Under the pieces are notes generated by a model, which had not been told where the DNA came from, did not search any database, and saw only the letters and a program-made list of their open reading frames with translations. The translations under genes were made by a program, and so were the position numbers. A DNA stretch of 64,000 nucleotides from Hymenobacter mucosus (GTDB lineage Bacteria > Bacteroidota > Bacteroidia > Cytophagales > Hymenobacteraceae): NCBI RefSeq assembly GCF_900188255.1, contig NZ_FZNS01000007.1, positions 145,900-209,899 on the forward strand, in the 5' to 3' direction. This document shows positions 18,600 to 28,507 of this stretch, in pieces (position 1 is the stretch's first letter; each line of letters starts with the position of its first letter).

Positions 18600-21500
18600 A
18601 TGCCCACTGAATTATTGCTTTCTACTCTACCTACTTCCGCGGATCCTACCCTAACTTTCTCTACCAGCGCTACGGGTACCGCTGGCAACCAGCATCTGGC
18701 CTGGCGGGTGAAGCCAACGGCTGGTTGGGTGCTGGCCTGGCTGGTTATGTTGCTACACTTCGCGGCTACTACCGCCTTCGGCCAGGGAACATCCCCGGAG
18801 TGCGCGGCCGATGAGAAGTTTGCTAATACCTGGTACTTCGGCTTTAAAGCGGGGCTAGACTTCAATGAGGCTTCTGCCGACTCCCTTCCGAAGGTGCTCA
18901 CTGATGGGGCAATGGATGCTCCTGCCGGCTCGGGGGTGATGTCGGATAGAAATGGCAAAATTCTCTTTTACAGCAACGGCGAAACCGTATGGAACGGAGA
19001 TGGCACTGTAATGACCAACGGCACAGGGCTGGCGGGCAACCGCTTCACCACCGACGGCCCCCTACCCATCAGAATGCCGGGCATAGTTACGCCGGGTCAG
19101 CCGACGCGCTACTTGCTCTTCACCCTAAACAGCACGGTAGGCCTGAGCTACTCAGAAATAGAGATTCCCGCGGGTGGTGGGCCAGGCACCGTCATAGCAG
19201 CCACTAAAAACACGCCCCTGGCCCGCGGCACGGCGGAGAAGCTAACAGGCGTATTTCATAGAAATGGCTGCGACATTTGGGTTATCGCGCACGGCTGGGG
19301 CGATGCCAAGACTGGTAATGACAACCGGGGCGATGCCTTCCTAGCCTACCGCGTAACAACGACGGGCGTACAGCCTACTCCTATTATTTCGGCCATTGGC
19401 AGCCTGCACGCGCCGAGCGTGGCACCCCAGGGCTACAAGGGCCAGATGAGGGTAACTGCCGAAGGCAAACGGCTGGCCTTGGCCCGCTACAGCGAGGTAG
19501 CAGGTGATAGTAGCAGCACCGTCGAGCTGTTTGGATTCGATAACGGCACCGGCCAGGTTAGCGTCGACCCTCAGGTTCCATACATCGTGGATAGCGGCGC
19601 GGGAAAATACTACGGGGTGAGTTTTTCGCCCGGTAGCTACCTCTACGCCACGGTGCGCAACCCGCCCCAACTGTTGCAGTTTGATATTAGCGGCAGCGGG
19701 CCGGTTACTAAGCAGGATATTCCACTCAAGCAGAAGGCCTCTGCCGACCTGGGCTCTATGCAGGCCGCACCTGATGGCAAGATTTACGTGGCCCGCGAGA
19801 ATCAGTCTGCGCTGGGCTTTATTGCTTACCCCGACTCGCTGGGGGAAAAAGCCCTTTACGCCGACGACAGCCTGCAATTGGGCGGCCGCCTGAGTGGCCT
19901 GGGGCTGGTCAATTTTAACCAAAGCTCCCTGTTGCGCGTGGGTCCCAGCGCGCAAATCACGGGTTGCCGGCAAATTTCATTTAGGGCCCCACCCATTGAC
20001 TTCGACGGAAAAACCTATGCTTGGACGTTTGGCGACGGTAGCACCTCAACAGAAGAGAATCCCGTTCATACTTACGCTACACCTGGCAACTACACCGTAA
20101 CGCTACGCATCACGACCGCGTGCTTTTGCCGCGAAAGCTCGGGCAGTATTCAAGTGCCCAATTTGCCGAATCCGGGTAGCATTGCTAGTCCGCAAACGCT
20201 GTGCGCAGGCACAGCGCCGGCCATTCTTACCAGTGCAGTTGCGGCTTCCGGTGACGCTGGCCTGCCGCTTGTTTACCAGTGGGAAACCTCAACGGATAAC
20301 ACCACCTGGGGGCCCGCACCCGGCAGTTCCACCAACGCCAGCTACCAGCCATCTAACTCCTTACCAACTGGTGTTACTTATTTCCGGCGGCGTGCTCAAC
20401 TGCTGCTGCCTGATCAATCAGGACCTTACTGTACCCCTAGCTTTACTGCTTCAGTAGCACTTACCGTTCTGCCTGCTCTAACGGCCGGTGGTATTGCCGC
20501 CGACCAAACCGTGTGCACAGGCGGCCCCATTGCCCCCTTCACCAGCACCGCCCCAGCTACCGGCGGTACTGGTACGTTTGCCTACCAGTGGGAAGCATCA
20601 GTAGACGGCACTACCTGGACGCCGATTCCAAACGCTACCAACGAAACCTTGGCGCCCGGTCCGCTCACGGTTACAACCCGCTTCCGGCGGCAAGTAACGT
20701 CGGGAGCTTGTACCGTCGCGCCATCCAATACCGTTACAATAACCGTGGTGCCCGCCCTAGTGCCCGGGACCATTGCTGCTAACCAAGCCATTTGCGCCGG
20801 TTCAGCGCCTTCTCCATTGACCAGCGAAACCCCGGCCACGGGCGGTAGCGGCACCATCACTTACCAGTGGGAATCGTCAGCGGATAACGCAACCTGGGGC
20901 CCTATTAGCGGAGCCACGCAAGCCACGTACGCACCGCCCTCACTAACTGCTACTACTTACTTCCGCCGCCAGGCCAGTTCGGGTAGTGCTTGCGCCCCGG
21001 CCTTGTCGAATGTCGTTACCATCACAGTAGCGCCGGCACTGACGGCGGGCACCATTGGTAGTAATCAGACGCTGTGCCTGGGTGCTACCCCAGCCCCCCT
21101 CACCAGCATAGCTGGAGCCAGCGGTGGTGCAGGCCCCTTTGCCTATCAGTGGGAATCTTCGCTAGATAATACCAACTGGACGGTTATTGCTGGCGCCACC
21201 GAGGAGACATTTGCCCCCGGTCCGCTTACCATCACTATTTACTTGCGGCGCCGCGTAACAGCGGGAGCTTGCGGACCAGTGTACTCGCCTGCCATTCAGC
21301 TAACGGTATTGCCTGACCTTGTGGCTGGAAGCATTGCCGCCAACCAAACGTTGTGTTCTGGTGCTACTCCGGCCCCGCTTACCAGCACCGAAGGCCCCGG
21401 AGGCGGCACCGGGAGCTACAGCTACCAGTGGGAATCATCAGTAGATAACACCAGCTGGACTGCTATTGCGGGCGCTACAAACGCTGACTACACGCCGTCG

Positions 21501-23480
21501 GTGCTCACCACAACCACTTTCTTCCGCCGCCGGGTCACTTCCGGCACGTGCGGGCCGGTGTACTCTTCCTCCGTGACCCTAACCGTGTTGCCGGCGCTAA
21601 CGGCGGGCACCATTGGCTCCAACCAAACGCTGTGCCTAGGGGCCACCCCAGCTCCCCTTACGAGCACCACCGCAGCAGGCGGTGGCACGGGCACGGTGGC
21701 GTATCAGTGGGAAGCGTCAGCCGACAACACCAACTGGTCTGCTATAACTGGGGCCACGGGTCCAACCTATACGCCGGGTCCGCTCACAGCCACAACGTAT
21801 TATCGGCGCCGCGCGGCATCAGGCGACTGCGCACCGGCCTTCTCCAACGTTGTCACCATCACGGTATCACCGGCGCTGGTCGCTGGCACCATTGGTAGTA
21901 GCCAAACGCTGTGCCTAGGTGCTACCCCGGCCCCGCTGACTAGCACCGCCCCGGCTACGGGGGGAATAGGTACACCAGCCTACCAATGGGAATCCTCGCT
22001 GGATAACACCAACTGGGCAGCCATTGCCGGTGCTACGGGCGAGACCTTCGCGCCAGGTCCACTCACCACCACGACCTACTACCGCCGCCGCGTAACGGCC
22101 GGTGCTTGCGGCCCCGCCTACTCACCTGTTGTTCAGCTGACGGTGCTTCCTACCCTCGTGGCAGGTACCATTAGCGCTGACCAAGAAGTTTGTGCGGGCA
22201 CCACTCCGGCCCCGCTGAACGGCAACAGCGCCGGCGGCGGCACGGGCACCTTTGCCTACCAGTGGGAGTCTTCGACGGATAATGCAACCTGGACGGCCAT
22301 ACCAGGCGCTACAAACTTCAACTTTGGCCCCGGTCCGCTTACGGCAACTACTTTCTTCCGGCGCCGCGTGACCTCGGGTACGGGCACCTGTGCTACCGTG
22401 GTTTCAAACGTTGTGACGATACGGGTGCAGCCCTTCGTGACGCCCAGCGTGACCTTGGCAACTCCGCCCGTGCAGTGCTCAGGTACTCCCCTTACCTTCA
22501 CGGCAGTGGCTACCAATGCGGGGGCCGCTCCTACCTTCCGCTGGTTTGTCAACAACTCAGCCGTTGCCAGTGGGCCCACTTTCACCAGTAGTACGCTTGT
22601 TACTGGCGACCAGGTGCGGGTTGAGGTGACGCCCACAACGGGTCTGTGCAGCGCCGGACCCGCCGTAGCCACGGTTACGGTGACTCGCACGGCCACGGCC
22701 CTACCTACCCTCACCATTGCCGTGCAGCCAGGCGGCCCGGTCTGTCTTGGGGCGCCTCTTACGTTCAGCATTGCCAGTGTAAGCGAGGCTGGCCCGGCTC
22801 CCATCTACCAGTGGCGAGTTGATGGCAACGACGTGGCCGGTGCCACTGGCCCGGTCTTCACGAGCACAACGCTACGTGCGGGCCAAGTGGTAACTCTACG
22901 CCTGCGCACCACCGACACGTGTGGACAGCCCGTTGCAGCCGTTTCCAACGGGGTGACCGTGCGCATTCAGCCGCCCGTGGACGTGGATGCCGGCCCTGAC
23001 AAAGAAATTCTAGCGGGCACCTCCGTGATTCTGGATGGACGCGCCGATGGCTCTTACCCCGTGCGCTGGACGCCAATGGAAGGCATGACGTTTTCGAGTG
23101 ATTCTTTGCGCCCCACGGTTGCGCCCAAGGTAACTACTACCTACACCCTCTCAGCCGGAAGCGGCGGCTGCGCCGACTCGGATCAGGTGACGGTGACCGT
23201 GCGCCCGCCCATCCGTATCCCCAACGCCTTCACGCCCAATGGCGACGGCCGCGACGACACGTGGCAGATTGAGTTCATTGAGCAGTTCCCCGACAATACG
23301 GTGAGCGTGTTCAACCGTTGGGGCAATCGGGTATTCTCCGTCAACAACTATAGCCGGGCCAATGAGTGGCGCGGCGACATCAACGGCCAGCCCGCCCCGG
23401 TTGGCACCTACTACTATGTTGTGGTCACGAAGGGTCCGCTAGGCCGGTCCTACAGCGGCTCAATTACGATTCTGTATTAA
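18600..23480 (+). CDS. Giant secreted repeat protein with PKD domain and T9SS type B sorting domain
   Basis: 1626 residues. A long N-terminus ends in a hydrophobic signal (WVLAWLVMLLHFAATTAFGQ). Residues ~75-455 read like the propeller-type N-terminal region common in these proteins (FGFKAGLDF, FYSNGETVWNGDG). A PKD domain follows at ~455-520 (WTFGDGSTSTEENPVHTY). Then come eight ~93-residue repeats (~523-1279), two further Ig/PKD-like domains, a segment DAGPDKEILAGTSVILDG, and at ~1535-1626 the gliding/T9SS C-terminal domain (PNAFTPNGDGRDDTW, VFNRWGNRVF, GTYYYVV). That domain (TIGR04131 type, type B) directs export by the type IX system. The ATG at 18600 is preferred to a GTG 24 bp upstream. 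The PorP/SprF gene follows 70 bp downstream and is the expected partner. Probable surface adhesin. Confidence 0.9.
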   Translation: MPTELLLSTLPTSADPTLTFSTSATGTAGNQHLAWRVKPTAGWVLAWLVMLLHFAATTAFGQGTSPECAADEKFANTWYFGFKAGLDFNEASADSLPKVLTDGAMDAPAGSGVMSDRNGKILFYSNGETVWNGDGTVMTNGTGLAGNRFTTDGPLPIRMPGIVTPGQPTRYLLFTLNSTVGLSYSEIEIPAGGGPGTVIAATKNTPLARGTAEKLTGVFHRNGCDIWVIAHGWGDAKTGNDNRGDAFLAYRVTTTGVQPTPIISAIGSLHAPSVAPQGYKGQMRVTAEGKRLALARYSEVAGDSSSTVELFGFDNGTGQVSVDPQVPYIVDSGAGKYYGVSFSPGSYLYATVRNPPQLLQFDISGSGPVTKQDIPLKQKASADLGSMQAAPDGKIYVARENQSALGFIAYPDSLGEKALYADDSLQLGGRLSGLGLVNFNQSSLLRVGPSAQITGCRQISFRAPPIDFDGKTYAWTFGDGSTSTEENPVHTYATPGNYTVTLRITTACFCRESSGSIQVPNLPNPGSIASPQTLCAGTAPAILTSAVAASGDAGLPLVYQWETSTDNTTWGPAPGSSTNASYQPSNSLPTGVTYFRRRAQLLLPDQSGPYCTPSFTASVALTVLPALTAGGIAADQTVCTGGPIAPFTSTAPATGGTGTFAYQWEASVDGTTWTPIPNATNETLAPGPLTVTTRFRRQVTSGACTVAPSNTVTITVVPALVPGTIAANQAICAGSAPSPLTSETPATGGSGTITYQWESSADNATWGPISGATQATYAPPSLTATTYFRRQASSGSACAPALSNVVTITVAPALTAGTIGSNQTLCLGATPAPLTSIAGASGGAGPFAYQWESSLDNTNWTVIAGATEETFAPGPLTITIYLRRRVTAGACGPVYSPAIQLTVLPDLVAGSIAANQTLCSGATPAPLTSTEGPGGGTGSYSYQWESSVDNTSWTAIAGATNADYTPSVLTTTTFFRRRVTSGTCGPVYSSSVTLTVLPALTAGTIGSNQTLCLGATPAPLTSTTAAGGGTGTVAYQWEASADNTNWSAITGATGPTYTPGPLTATTYYRRRAASGDCAPAFSNVVTITVSPALVAGTIGSSQTLCLGATPAPLTSTAPATGGIGTPAYQWESSLDNTNWAAIAGATGETFAPGPLTTTTYYRRRVTAGACGPAYSPVVQLTVLPTLVAGTISADQEVCAGTTPAPLNGNSAGGGTGTFAYQWESSTDNATWTAIPGATNFNFGPGPLTATTFFRRRVTSGTGTCATVVSNVVTIRVQPFVTPSVTLATPPVQCSGTPLTFTAVATNAGAAPTFRWFVNNSAVASGPTFTSSTLVTGDQVRVEVTPTTGLCSAGPAVATVTVTRTATALPTLTIAVQPGGPVCLGAPLTFSIASVSEAGPAPIYQWRVDGNDVAGATGPVFTSTTLRAGQVVTLRLRTTDTCGQPVAAVSNGVTVRIQPPVDVDAGPDKEILAGTSVILDGRADGSYPVRWTPMEGMTFSSDSLRPTVAPKVTTTYTLSAGSGGCADSDQVTVTVRPPIRIPNAFTPNGDGRDDTWQIEFIEQFPDNTVSVFNRWGNRVFSVNNYSRANEWRGDINGQPAPVGTYYYVVVTKGPLGRSYSGSITILY
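20170..22437 (+). repeat. Eight tandem ~280-bp coding repeats
   Basis: Each unit encodes ~93 residues beginning with a form of 'AGTIGSNQTLCLGATPAPL', then a 'YQWESSxDNTxW' core, then 'PGPLTxTTYYRRRVT' and ending in a 'VTITVxPA' strand. The first unit is divergent; units 4, 6 and 7 are the most alike. Units 2-8 start at about 20478 onward. Confidence 0.9.
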
Positions 23481-23483
23481 TAC

Positions 23484-23515
23484 GAGGCCCGGCCGCGCTG
23501 GTGCGGCCGGGCCTC
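23484..23515 (+). terminator. Hairpin after the repeat-protein gene
   Basis: 13-bp perfect GC-rich stem (23484-23496 / 23503-23515) with a 6-nt loop, starting 3 nt after the stop codon and followed by CTTCCTCC. It may only attenuate read-through into the PorP/SprF gene. Confidence 0.7.
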
Positions 23516-23550
23516 CTTCCTCCTGCAAGGCCCAAAGGTGCATTCTGCTT

Positions 23551-24519
23551 ATGATAAGAGCCCTACCTCTACTGTTGTTGCTGTTGCTACTCGTCGGTGC
23601 GCCGGCCCGTGCCCAGCAGCAGGCTCAGTACAGCCAGTACATGAACAACAACTACATTCTAAACCCCGGCGCAACGGGGGTGGAAGACTACATTGATATC
23701 AAGGCTAGCTACCGTACCCAATGGCAGGGACTGGAAGGAGCACCCAGGACGTACTACGTTAGTGCCAGCTCCTCGCTGGGCAAATGGCGCACCACCAGCA
23801 AGCGTACCCTGCGCGACCGGCGTCGACCGTTTCACGCGCTGGGCGGCCTGGTGTACAACGACGAAACTGGCCCTACGAGCCGGAAGGGGGCCTACCTTTC
23901 GTACGCCTACAACCTAGTGCTGCGGCCCAACCTGCGGGCGGCGCTAGGCGTGTCGGTGGGCATGCAGCAGTTTGCCGTAGATGGGCAGCAGCTGCGCTTT
24001 TTCGATCCCACCACTACTGCGGCCAGCGACGCTTCGCGGGTGCTGGATGGCTCTATTGGCCTGTGGGTGTACAGTTCCGATTTCTACGTAGGGGTTTCCG
24101 GTGCGCAGCTGCTGGCCAATAAGCTTGATTTTTCGTACGGCCCGACGTCCCTGGACGCGGGCGTGGGCAACTCCCTGAAGCGCCACTACTTCGTTACGGG
24201 TGGGGTCCGGGTGCCGCTCAGCGACGACTGGTCCCTGGTCCCATCGGTACTCGTCAAGGCCGTTAACCCCGCTCCCCTTTCCCTTGACCTCAACGCCAAG
24301 CTCAAGTACCAGGACCTGCTTTGGGGCGGCGTATCCTGGCGCGCCCTCGACTCGTTCGTGGCAATGGTCGGGCTCAGCTACGAGCAATTCACGTTGGGCT
24401 ATTCCTACGACGCCGGCCTCTCGGAGCTAGCCGGCTACCATGGTGGCAGCCACGAAATACTACTGGGGCTACGGCTCAAGAAAAAGGCGCAAGTGGTGTG
24501 CACCAACAGGTTCTGGTAA
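23551..24519 (+). CDS. PorP/SprF family type IX secretion membrane protein
   Basis: 322 residues. After a hydrophobic signal peptide (LLLLLLLVGAPARAQQ) comes the family hallmark QYSQYMNNNYILNPGATGV, then a beta-barrel-like sequence with PFHALGGLVYNDETGP, LSYAYNLVLRPNLRAALGVS and SGAQLL. PorP/SprF proteins sit in the outer membrane and anchor or help export type B C-terminal-domain substrates of the type IX system. The large repeat protein directly upstream carries such a domain and is the obvious client. Length is normal for the family. Confidence 0.92.
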   Translation: MIRALPLLLLLLLLVGAPARAQQQAQYSQYMNNNYILNPGATGVEDYIDIKASYRTQWQGLEGAPRTYYVSASSSLGKWRTTSKRTLRDRRRPFHALGGLVYNDETGPTSRKGAYLSYAYNLVLRPNLRAALGVSVGMQQFAVDGQQLRFFDPTTTAASDASRVLDGSIGLWVYSSDFYVGVSGAQLLANKLDFSYGPTSLDAGVGNSLKRHYFVTGGVRVPLSDDWSLVPSVLVKAVNPAPLSLDLNAKLKYQDLLWGGVSWRALDSFVAMVGLSYEQFTLGYSYDAGLSELAGYHGGSHEILLGLRLKKKAQVVCTNRFW

Positions 24520-24821
24520 GCGCCCTGCTAGGGGCAGAAAGCACATGCGTTTGCTTCTTTGTGAAGTATGAAGCGGCAGTAGGTTGAACTACCAGTAGGC
24601 AAGTACTGGGGCACTCTCCTACTACACTGGAAACAGCCCGAAGCAAAACCAGCGACGGAATAAAGAGGCATCCTACGTGCATGCCTGCGCAACATGCGGT
24701 GGTGGAAAGGTTTCAATCTAAGCGCAATTGTAACAAGGTGTTAATGCTCGCGTCATGCTGAAATAACATGGATGCAGAACCTTTGTGCTACCAATCAGCC
24801 CTAGTTCTCAATCCTTTCCGC
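24520..24821 (+). other. Intergenic
   Basis: 302 bp without a gene; an AT-rich stretch at 24715-24770 may hold the promoter of the PhoX-like gene. Confidence 0.35.
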
Positions 24822-26306
24822 ATGGACTCTTCTCTACTTCTTCGCGCTGCGCGTCTCACGACCCTGGGCTTGCTGCCGGTCCTGGCCGCTTGCAATAACG
24901 ACGATGATACTTCGGGTACCCCTACCGACCCTATCGAACTGAAGGCGCACTCCGTCAACCCCTCGCTGGTGAAGGCCATGCCCGGCTACGAATCCCTGGA
25001 GATTTTGCCGCTCATCTCCTCCGACGACGTACTGGCCGAATCTCCGGCCTTTGTTTTCGGCCCCCAGCCAGACGGCGCGGGCCTGATGCGCAACCCCACG
25101 GGTGATGGGTTCGTGCTGATCAACAACCATGAAATCTCGCAATCCGTGTCGCGGGTTTACCTCGACAAAACCTTCAAGCCAGTAAAAGGCGAATACATTC
25201 TAGACTATAACGGCGGTACTACCCGGTTGTGCTCGGCTACCCTGGCTACCCCCGAAGAGCACGGCTTTCCGGCTCCTGTGTTTCTGACGGCTGGTGAAAG
25301 CGGTGCCGAGAGCATGGTGCACGCTATTGACCCAGTTGGGGCCGTTGACAAAGCAAACACTAGCCGCCGCAAACCAGCCCTGGGCAAAGCCAGCATGGAA
25401 AACGCCGTACCCCTAAACAAGCAGGCGTACCCTGGCAAAACGGTTATCGTCATTGGGGAAGATGACACCAACGGGCAGGTTTTACTGTACGTGAGCGATA
25501 CCCCCGGTGACCTCGACAACGGCAAGCTCTACATGCTCAAGCGCCCGTCCGGCGACCCAGTGGAAACCAACATGGTGATGGGTACGAGCTACGATGTAGA
25601 GTGGGTGGAAGTAACCGGTGCCAAAACCATGACGGGGGCGCAGATTGCCTCTTTCTCGACGGCGAATGGCGTATTGCAGTTGGCTCGCGTGGAAGATTTG
25701 GACTATCGTAAAGGCAGCGCCGTCAACAACCGTGAGCTGTACTTTACGGCTACCGGCGTAAGCCAAGCCGATAAAGTAACCCCGGTGGCGGGCAAAACAA
25801 TGTGGGGCCGCGTGTATAAGCTGAACCTCAACGCAACTAACCCCACTGGTGCCGCCAAGCTGGAAGTGGTGGTGGATGGCGCCCAGGACCCCGGTCGCTA
25901 CATCGTGAACCCCGATAACATCTGCGTGACGGAGAACTACGTGTACATTCAGGAGGATGGGGATTCATTCTACCGTGACAATGACCACGACGGCCGCATT
26001 TGGCAGTGGGGCATCAACAGCCCCGGCCAGCGCGCCAAGGCCATGCTGGAGATGGACCACCGCCGCACTGATGCTACCTTCAATGCGAAGTACAACCCCA
26101 GCAACTCCCAACTGAAAAGCTCCTGGGAATACGGGGCAATGCATGACATCAGCGACCTGGTGAACACGCCTAACACCTTCCTGGTGAACATTCACCCGCA
26201 CACGTGGCAGGACGCCAAGTTTAAAAACGCTGATGGCTCGGGTGCCGCCGCCAACACCAATAGTGAGGGTGGGCAAGTTGTCATTGTGCGCGGGGTAGCC
26301 AAATAA
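24822..26306 (+). CDS. PhoX-like (DUF839) lipoprotein
   Basis: 494 residues. MDSSLLLRAARLTTLGLLPVLAAC is a lipoprotein signal with the lipidated Cys at 24, which is why the ATG at 24822 was chosen over 24768. The mature part contains GDGFVLINNHEIS, VFLTAGESGAES, ARVEDLDYRKG and NPDNICVTENYVYIQED, which match the PhoX/DUF839 propeller with its acidic metal-binding loops. PhoX proteins are Ca/Fe-dependent alkaline phosphatases, but many DUF839 relatives have unproven activity; I call the family, not the reaction. A haem peroxidase lipoprotein gene follows on the same strand after a hairpin. Confidence 0.78.
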   Translation: MDSSLLLRAARLTTLGLLPVLAACNNDDDTSGTPTDPIELKAHSVNPSLVKAMPGYESLEILPLISSDDVLAESPAFVFGPQPDGAGLMRNPTGDGFVLINNHEISQSVSRVYLDKTFKPVKGEYILDYNGGTTRLCSATLATPEEHGFPAPVFLTAGESGAESMVHAIDPVGAVDKANTSRRKPALGKASMENAVPLNKQAYPGKTVIVIGEDDTNGQVLLYVSDTPGDLDNGKLYMLKRPSGDPVETNMVMGTSYDVEWVEVTGAKTMTGAQIASFSTANGVLQLARVEDLDYRKGSAVNNRELYFTATGVSQADKVTPVAGKTMWGRVYKLNLNATNPTGAAKLEVVVDGAQDPGRYIVNPDNICVTENYVYIQEDGDSFYRDNDHDGRIWQWGINSPGQRAKAMLEMDHRRTDATFNAKYNPSNSQLKSSWEYGAMHDISDLVNTPNTFLVNIHPHTWQDAKFKNADGSGAAANTNSEGGQVVIVRGVAK

Positions 26307-26347
26307 AACCAGCTTTCCATAGTACGCACTAGTAGTAAAACACACTG

Positions 26348-26377
26348 CAACCTCCTGTCGCGCGCGGCAGGAGGTTG
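26348..26377 (+). terminator. Hairpin terminator after the PhoX-like gene
   Basis: A stem of about 13 bp with one G-U pair (26348-26361 / 26364-26377), beginning 42 nt after the stop. It separates the PhoX-like gene from the peroxidase gene. Confidence 0.65.
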
Positions 26378-26444
26378 TCTAGCATCTGGTTGAGCCGTTC
26401 CTACCTTCTGGGTGAAAACTAGCCTGGCCGCTTGCCTGTCCCAT

Positions 26445-28367
26445 ATGAAATACATCCTGACCGGCCCGCTGGGCCTCTTGCTGATAATACTCATTCTACT
26501 AAGCAGTTGCGAGTCCCCAACCACTCAATCTGCTGCTACTACCTCGGCCCCAACTGGGCAAACTACCGAGCAGAAAAACTCCCGTCCCGCCCAGCTAAAG
26601 TCGGCCGTGGCTCAGGACCTGGCTGCCCTGCTTCACCTCATCGACGTCAGGCTGCTACCTCTCACCCAGCGGGCAGCCACCCGGCCGGTACCCCTCGACT
26701 CGCTACGCCAAGCCTTCCGGCAGTGCCGCTTGGCATACAAGCGGGTAGAGCCCTTTACCGAGTACTTCTTACCCGCCACAAGCCGCCTGGTGAACGGAGC
26801 GCCGGTGCCCGAGGTAGAAGTTGAGGAAACGAAGATGTTTGAGCCGGCAGGCTTACAAGTACTTGAGCCCCTGCTCTATCCTGATCCCGCCCCAGTGACA
26901 ACTGATACGGCAGCCTACCGCGAATTGCGGCGGCAAACGGTGCGCCTGCGGCGGCAGGTACTGTCCTTGCAGCTGCTCTGGGACGAGCAGGAATTTACTG
27001 ATGCCCACGTGTTTGATGCGCTTCGGCAGCAAGTATTTCGAGTGGTGGCCTTGGGCATCACCGGGTTCGATACCCCACTTAGCGCCGCCGCTTGCTTGCC
27101 CGAAGCCGCCGCCGCGCTTTCTGCGCTAGAAAAGCCATTGCGCCTGTACATCAAGGCTCCAAGAGAAGCGGCCCCCAGCTTGATACCTAAGTTACAAGCG
27201 GCTAGTGCGTTCTTGCGCCGGCACCCAGATTTTGCGGCCTTCGACCGCATGGCTTTTGTCCGTGAGCATGCCAACCCACTGAGCCGCGGCCTGCTGGCCC
27301 TGCAACGGCAACTAGGCATTGAGCCTTTCAGCGGCGAATTGCGGGCGCTACGGCCCGAAACGGCTACCTTGTTCGATTCGAACGTTTTCAACCCGGATTA
27401 CTACACGGGGAACCGGCAATGGTTCAGCAACCCGGCCAAGGTAGCGCTCGGCCGCCAGTTGTTCTACGACCCTGTTCTGAGCGGAGGAAAAGGGCGCTCC
27501 TGTGCTTCGTGTCACCAGCCCGAAAAAGCTTTTACCGATGGGGTGGCCCGTAGCAGTACCCTCACTGGTGGCACGCTGCGTCGAAACACGCCCACCATCC
27601 TCAACGCGGCGCTGCAAGCCGGCCAATTCTACGACCTCCGCTCTCCAAATCTGGAAAACCAGGCCGTAGACGTAATCGGCAACCGCGACGAGATGCACGG
27701 CTCCTTGGAAACTGCCGTTGGTCAGCTAGCCCGGCAGCCTCGTTACCTAGCCCGCTTCCGGGCGGCCTTCCCAGAAGCGGCCACCGCTCCCGAGCCGGTG
27801 GTAAGTCCCGTGCGTATCCAAAATGCGCTGGCAGCTTATGAGCGTAGTCTCGTGCGCCTAAACTCCCCCTTTGACCGCTACGTGCGCGGGGAGAACGGGG
27901 CCGAGCTGAGTGCTTCCGCCATTCGGGGCTTCAACTTATACGCTGGCAAAGCCCGTTGCGCCACGTGTCACTTTCTGCCCCTCACCAATGGCACCGTGCC
28001 GCCCACCTTCCAGGATTCCGAGGCGGAAGTACTGGGCGTACCCACTCATCCTGGCTCCACCCGGCTTGACCCCGATTTGGGCCGCTACGAGCTAACCAAG
28101 CTGGCGCCTTTGCGCAATGCCTTCAAAACCCCAACCTTGCGCAACGTAGCCCTTACCGCTCCCTACATGCACAATGGGCAGTATCGCACCTTAGAGAAAG
28201 TGCTGGATTTCTACAACCAAGGCGGCGGAGCGGGTCTGGGCATTGCCATTGAAAACCAAACGTTACCGCCAGACAAGCTGCACCTAACCCGGCAAGAGCT
28301 AGCCGATCTGAAAGCCTTCATGCTGGCCCTAACCGATACCACGAACACCCGAGCGCCCGGCAAATAA
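26445..28367 (+). CDS. Di-haem cytochrome c peroxidase (MauG family) with an N-terminal helical domain
   Basis: 640 residues. The signal LLLIILILLSSC gives a lipoprotein anchor. Residues ~45-270 form an all-helical domain rich in Arg and Leu, reminiscent of imelysin/EfeO-like domains often found before Bacteroidota peroxidases. The C-terminal ~340 residues are the di-haem peroxidase: two CxxCH sites (CASCH at 353-357 and CATCH at 505-509), the loop NTPTILNAALQ and the segment KTPTLRNVALTAPYMHNG that provides the distal ligand region. It would reduce peroxides, or oxidise a partner, in the periplasm. The ATG at 26445 matches the lipobox. Confidence 0.88.
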   Translation: MKYILTGPLGLLLIILILLSSCESPTTQSAATTSAPTGQTTEQKNSRPAQLKSAVAQDLAALLHLIDVRLLPLTQRAATRPVPLDSLRQAFRQCRLAYKRVEPFTEYFLPATSRLVNGAPVPEVEVEETKMFEPAGLQVLEPLLYPDPAPVTTDTAAYRELRRQTVRLRRQVLSLQLLWDEQEFTDAHVFDALRQQVFRVVALGITGFDTPLSAAACLPEAAAALSALEKPLRLYIKAPREAAPSLIPKLQAASAFLRRHPDFAAFDRMAFVREHANPLSRGLLALQRQLGIEPFSGELRALRPETATLFDSNVFNPDYYTGNRQWFSNPAKVALGRQLFYDPVLSGGKGRSCASCHQPEKAFTDGVARSSTLTGGTLRRNTPTILNAALQAGQFYDLRSPNLENQAVDVIGNRDEMHGSLETAVGQLARQPRYLARFRAAFPEAATAPEPVVSPVRIQNALAAYERSLVRLNSPFDRYVRGENGAELSASAIRGFNLYAGKARCATCHFLPLTNGTVPPTFQDSEAEVLGVPTHPGSTRLDPDLGRYELTKLAPLRNAFKTPTLRNVALTAPYMHNGQYRTLEKVLDFYNQGGGAGLGIAIENQTLPPDKLHLTRQELADLKAFMLALTDTTNTRAPGK

Positions 28368-28507
28368 GGCGGCAAAGTTTGAGCAGGCGGCGCTGGATCG
28401 AGTTTAAGGTTAAATTTGTAAGCGCGGGGGCTTTATTCTCCCCGATGAAGAGGCATAGCCGCCAGTCGTTGATATACAAAACGCTGTTACTTCATACTCC
28501 TATTTTT

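Noticed and set aside
20170..22437. CRISPR array
   Set aside because: The repeats are ~280 bp, contiguous and encode protein domains; no short repeat-spacer pattern exists in the window.
20582..22804. Antisense open frames across the adhesin repeats
   Set aside because: Produced by the repeated codon pattern on the other strand.
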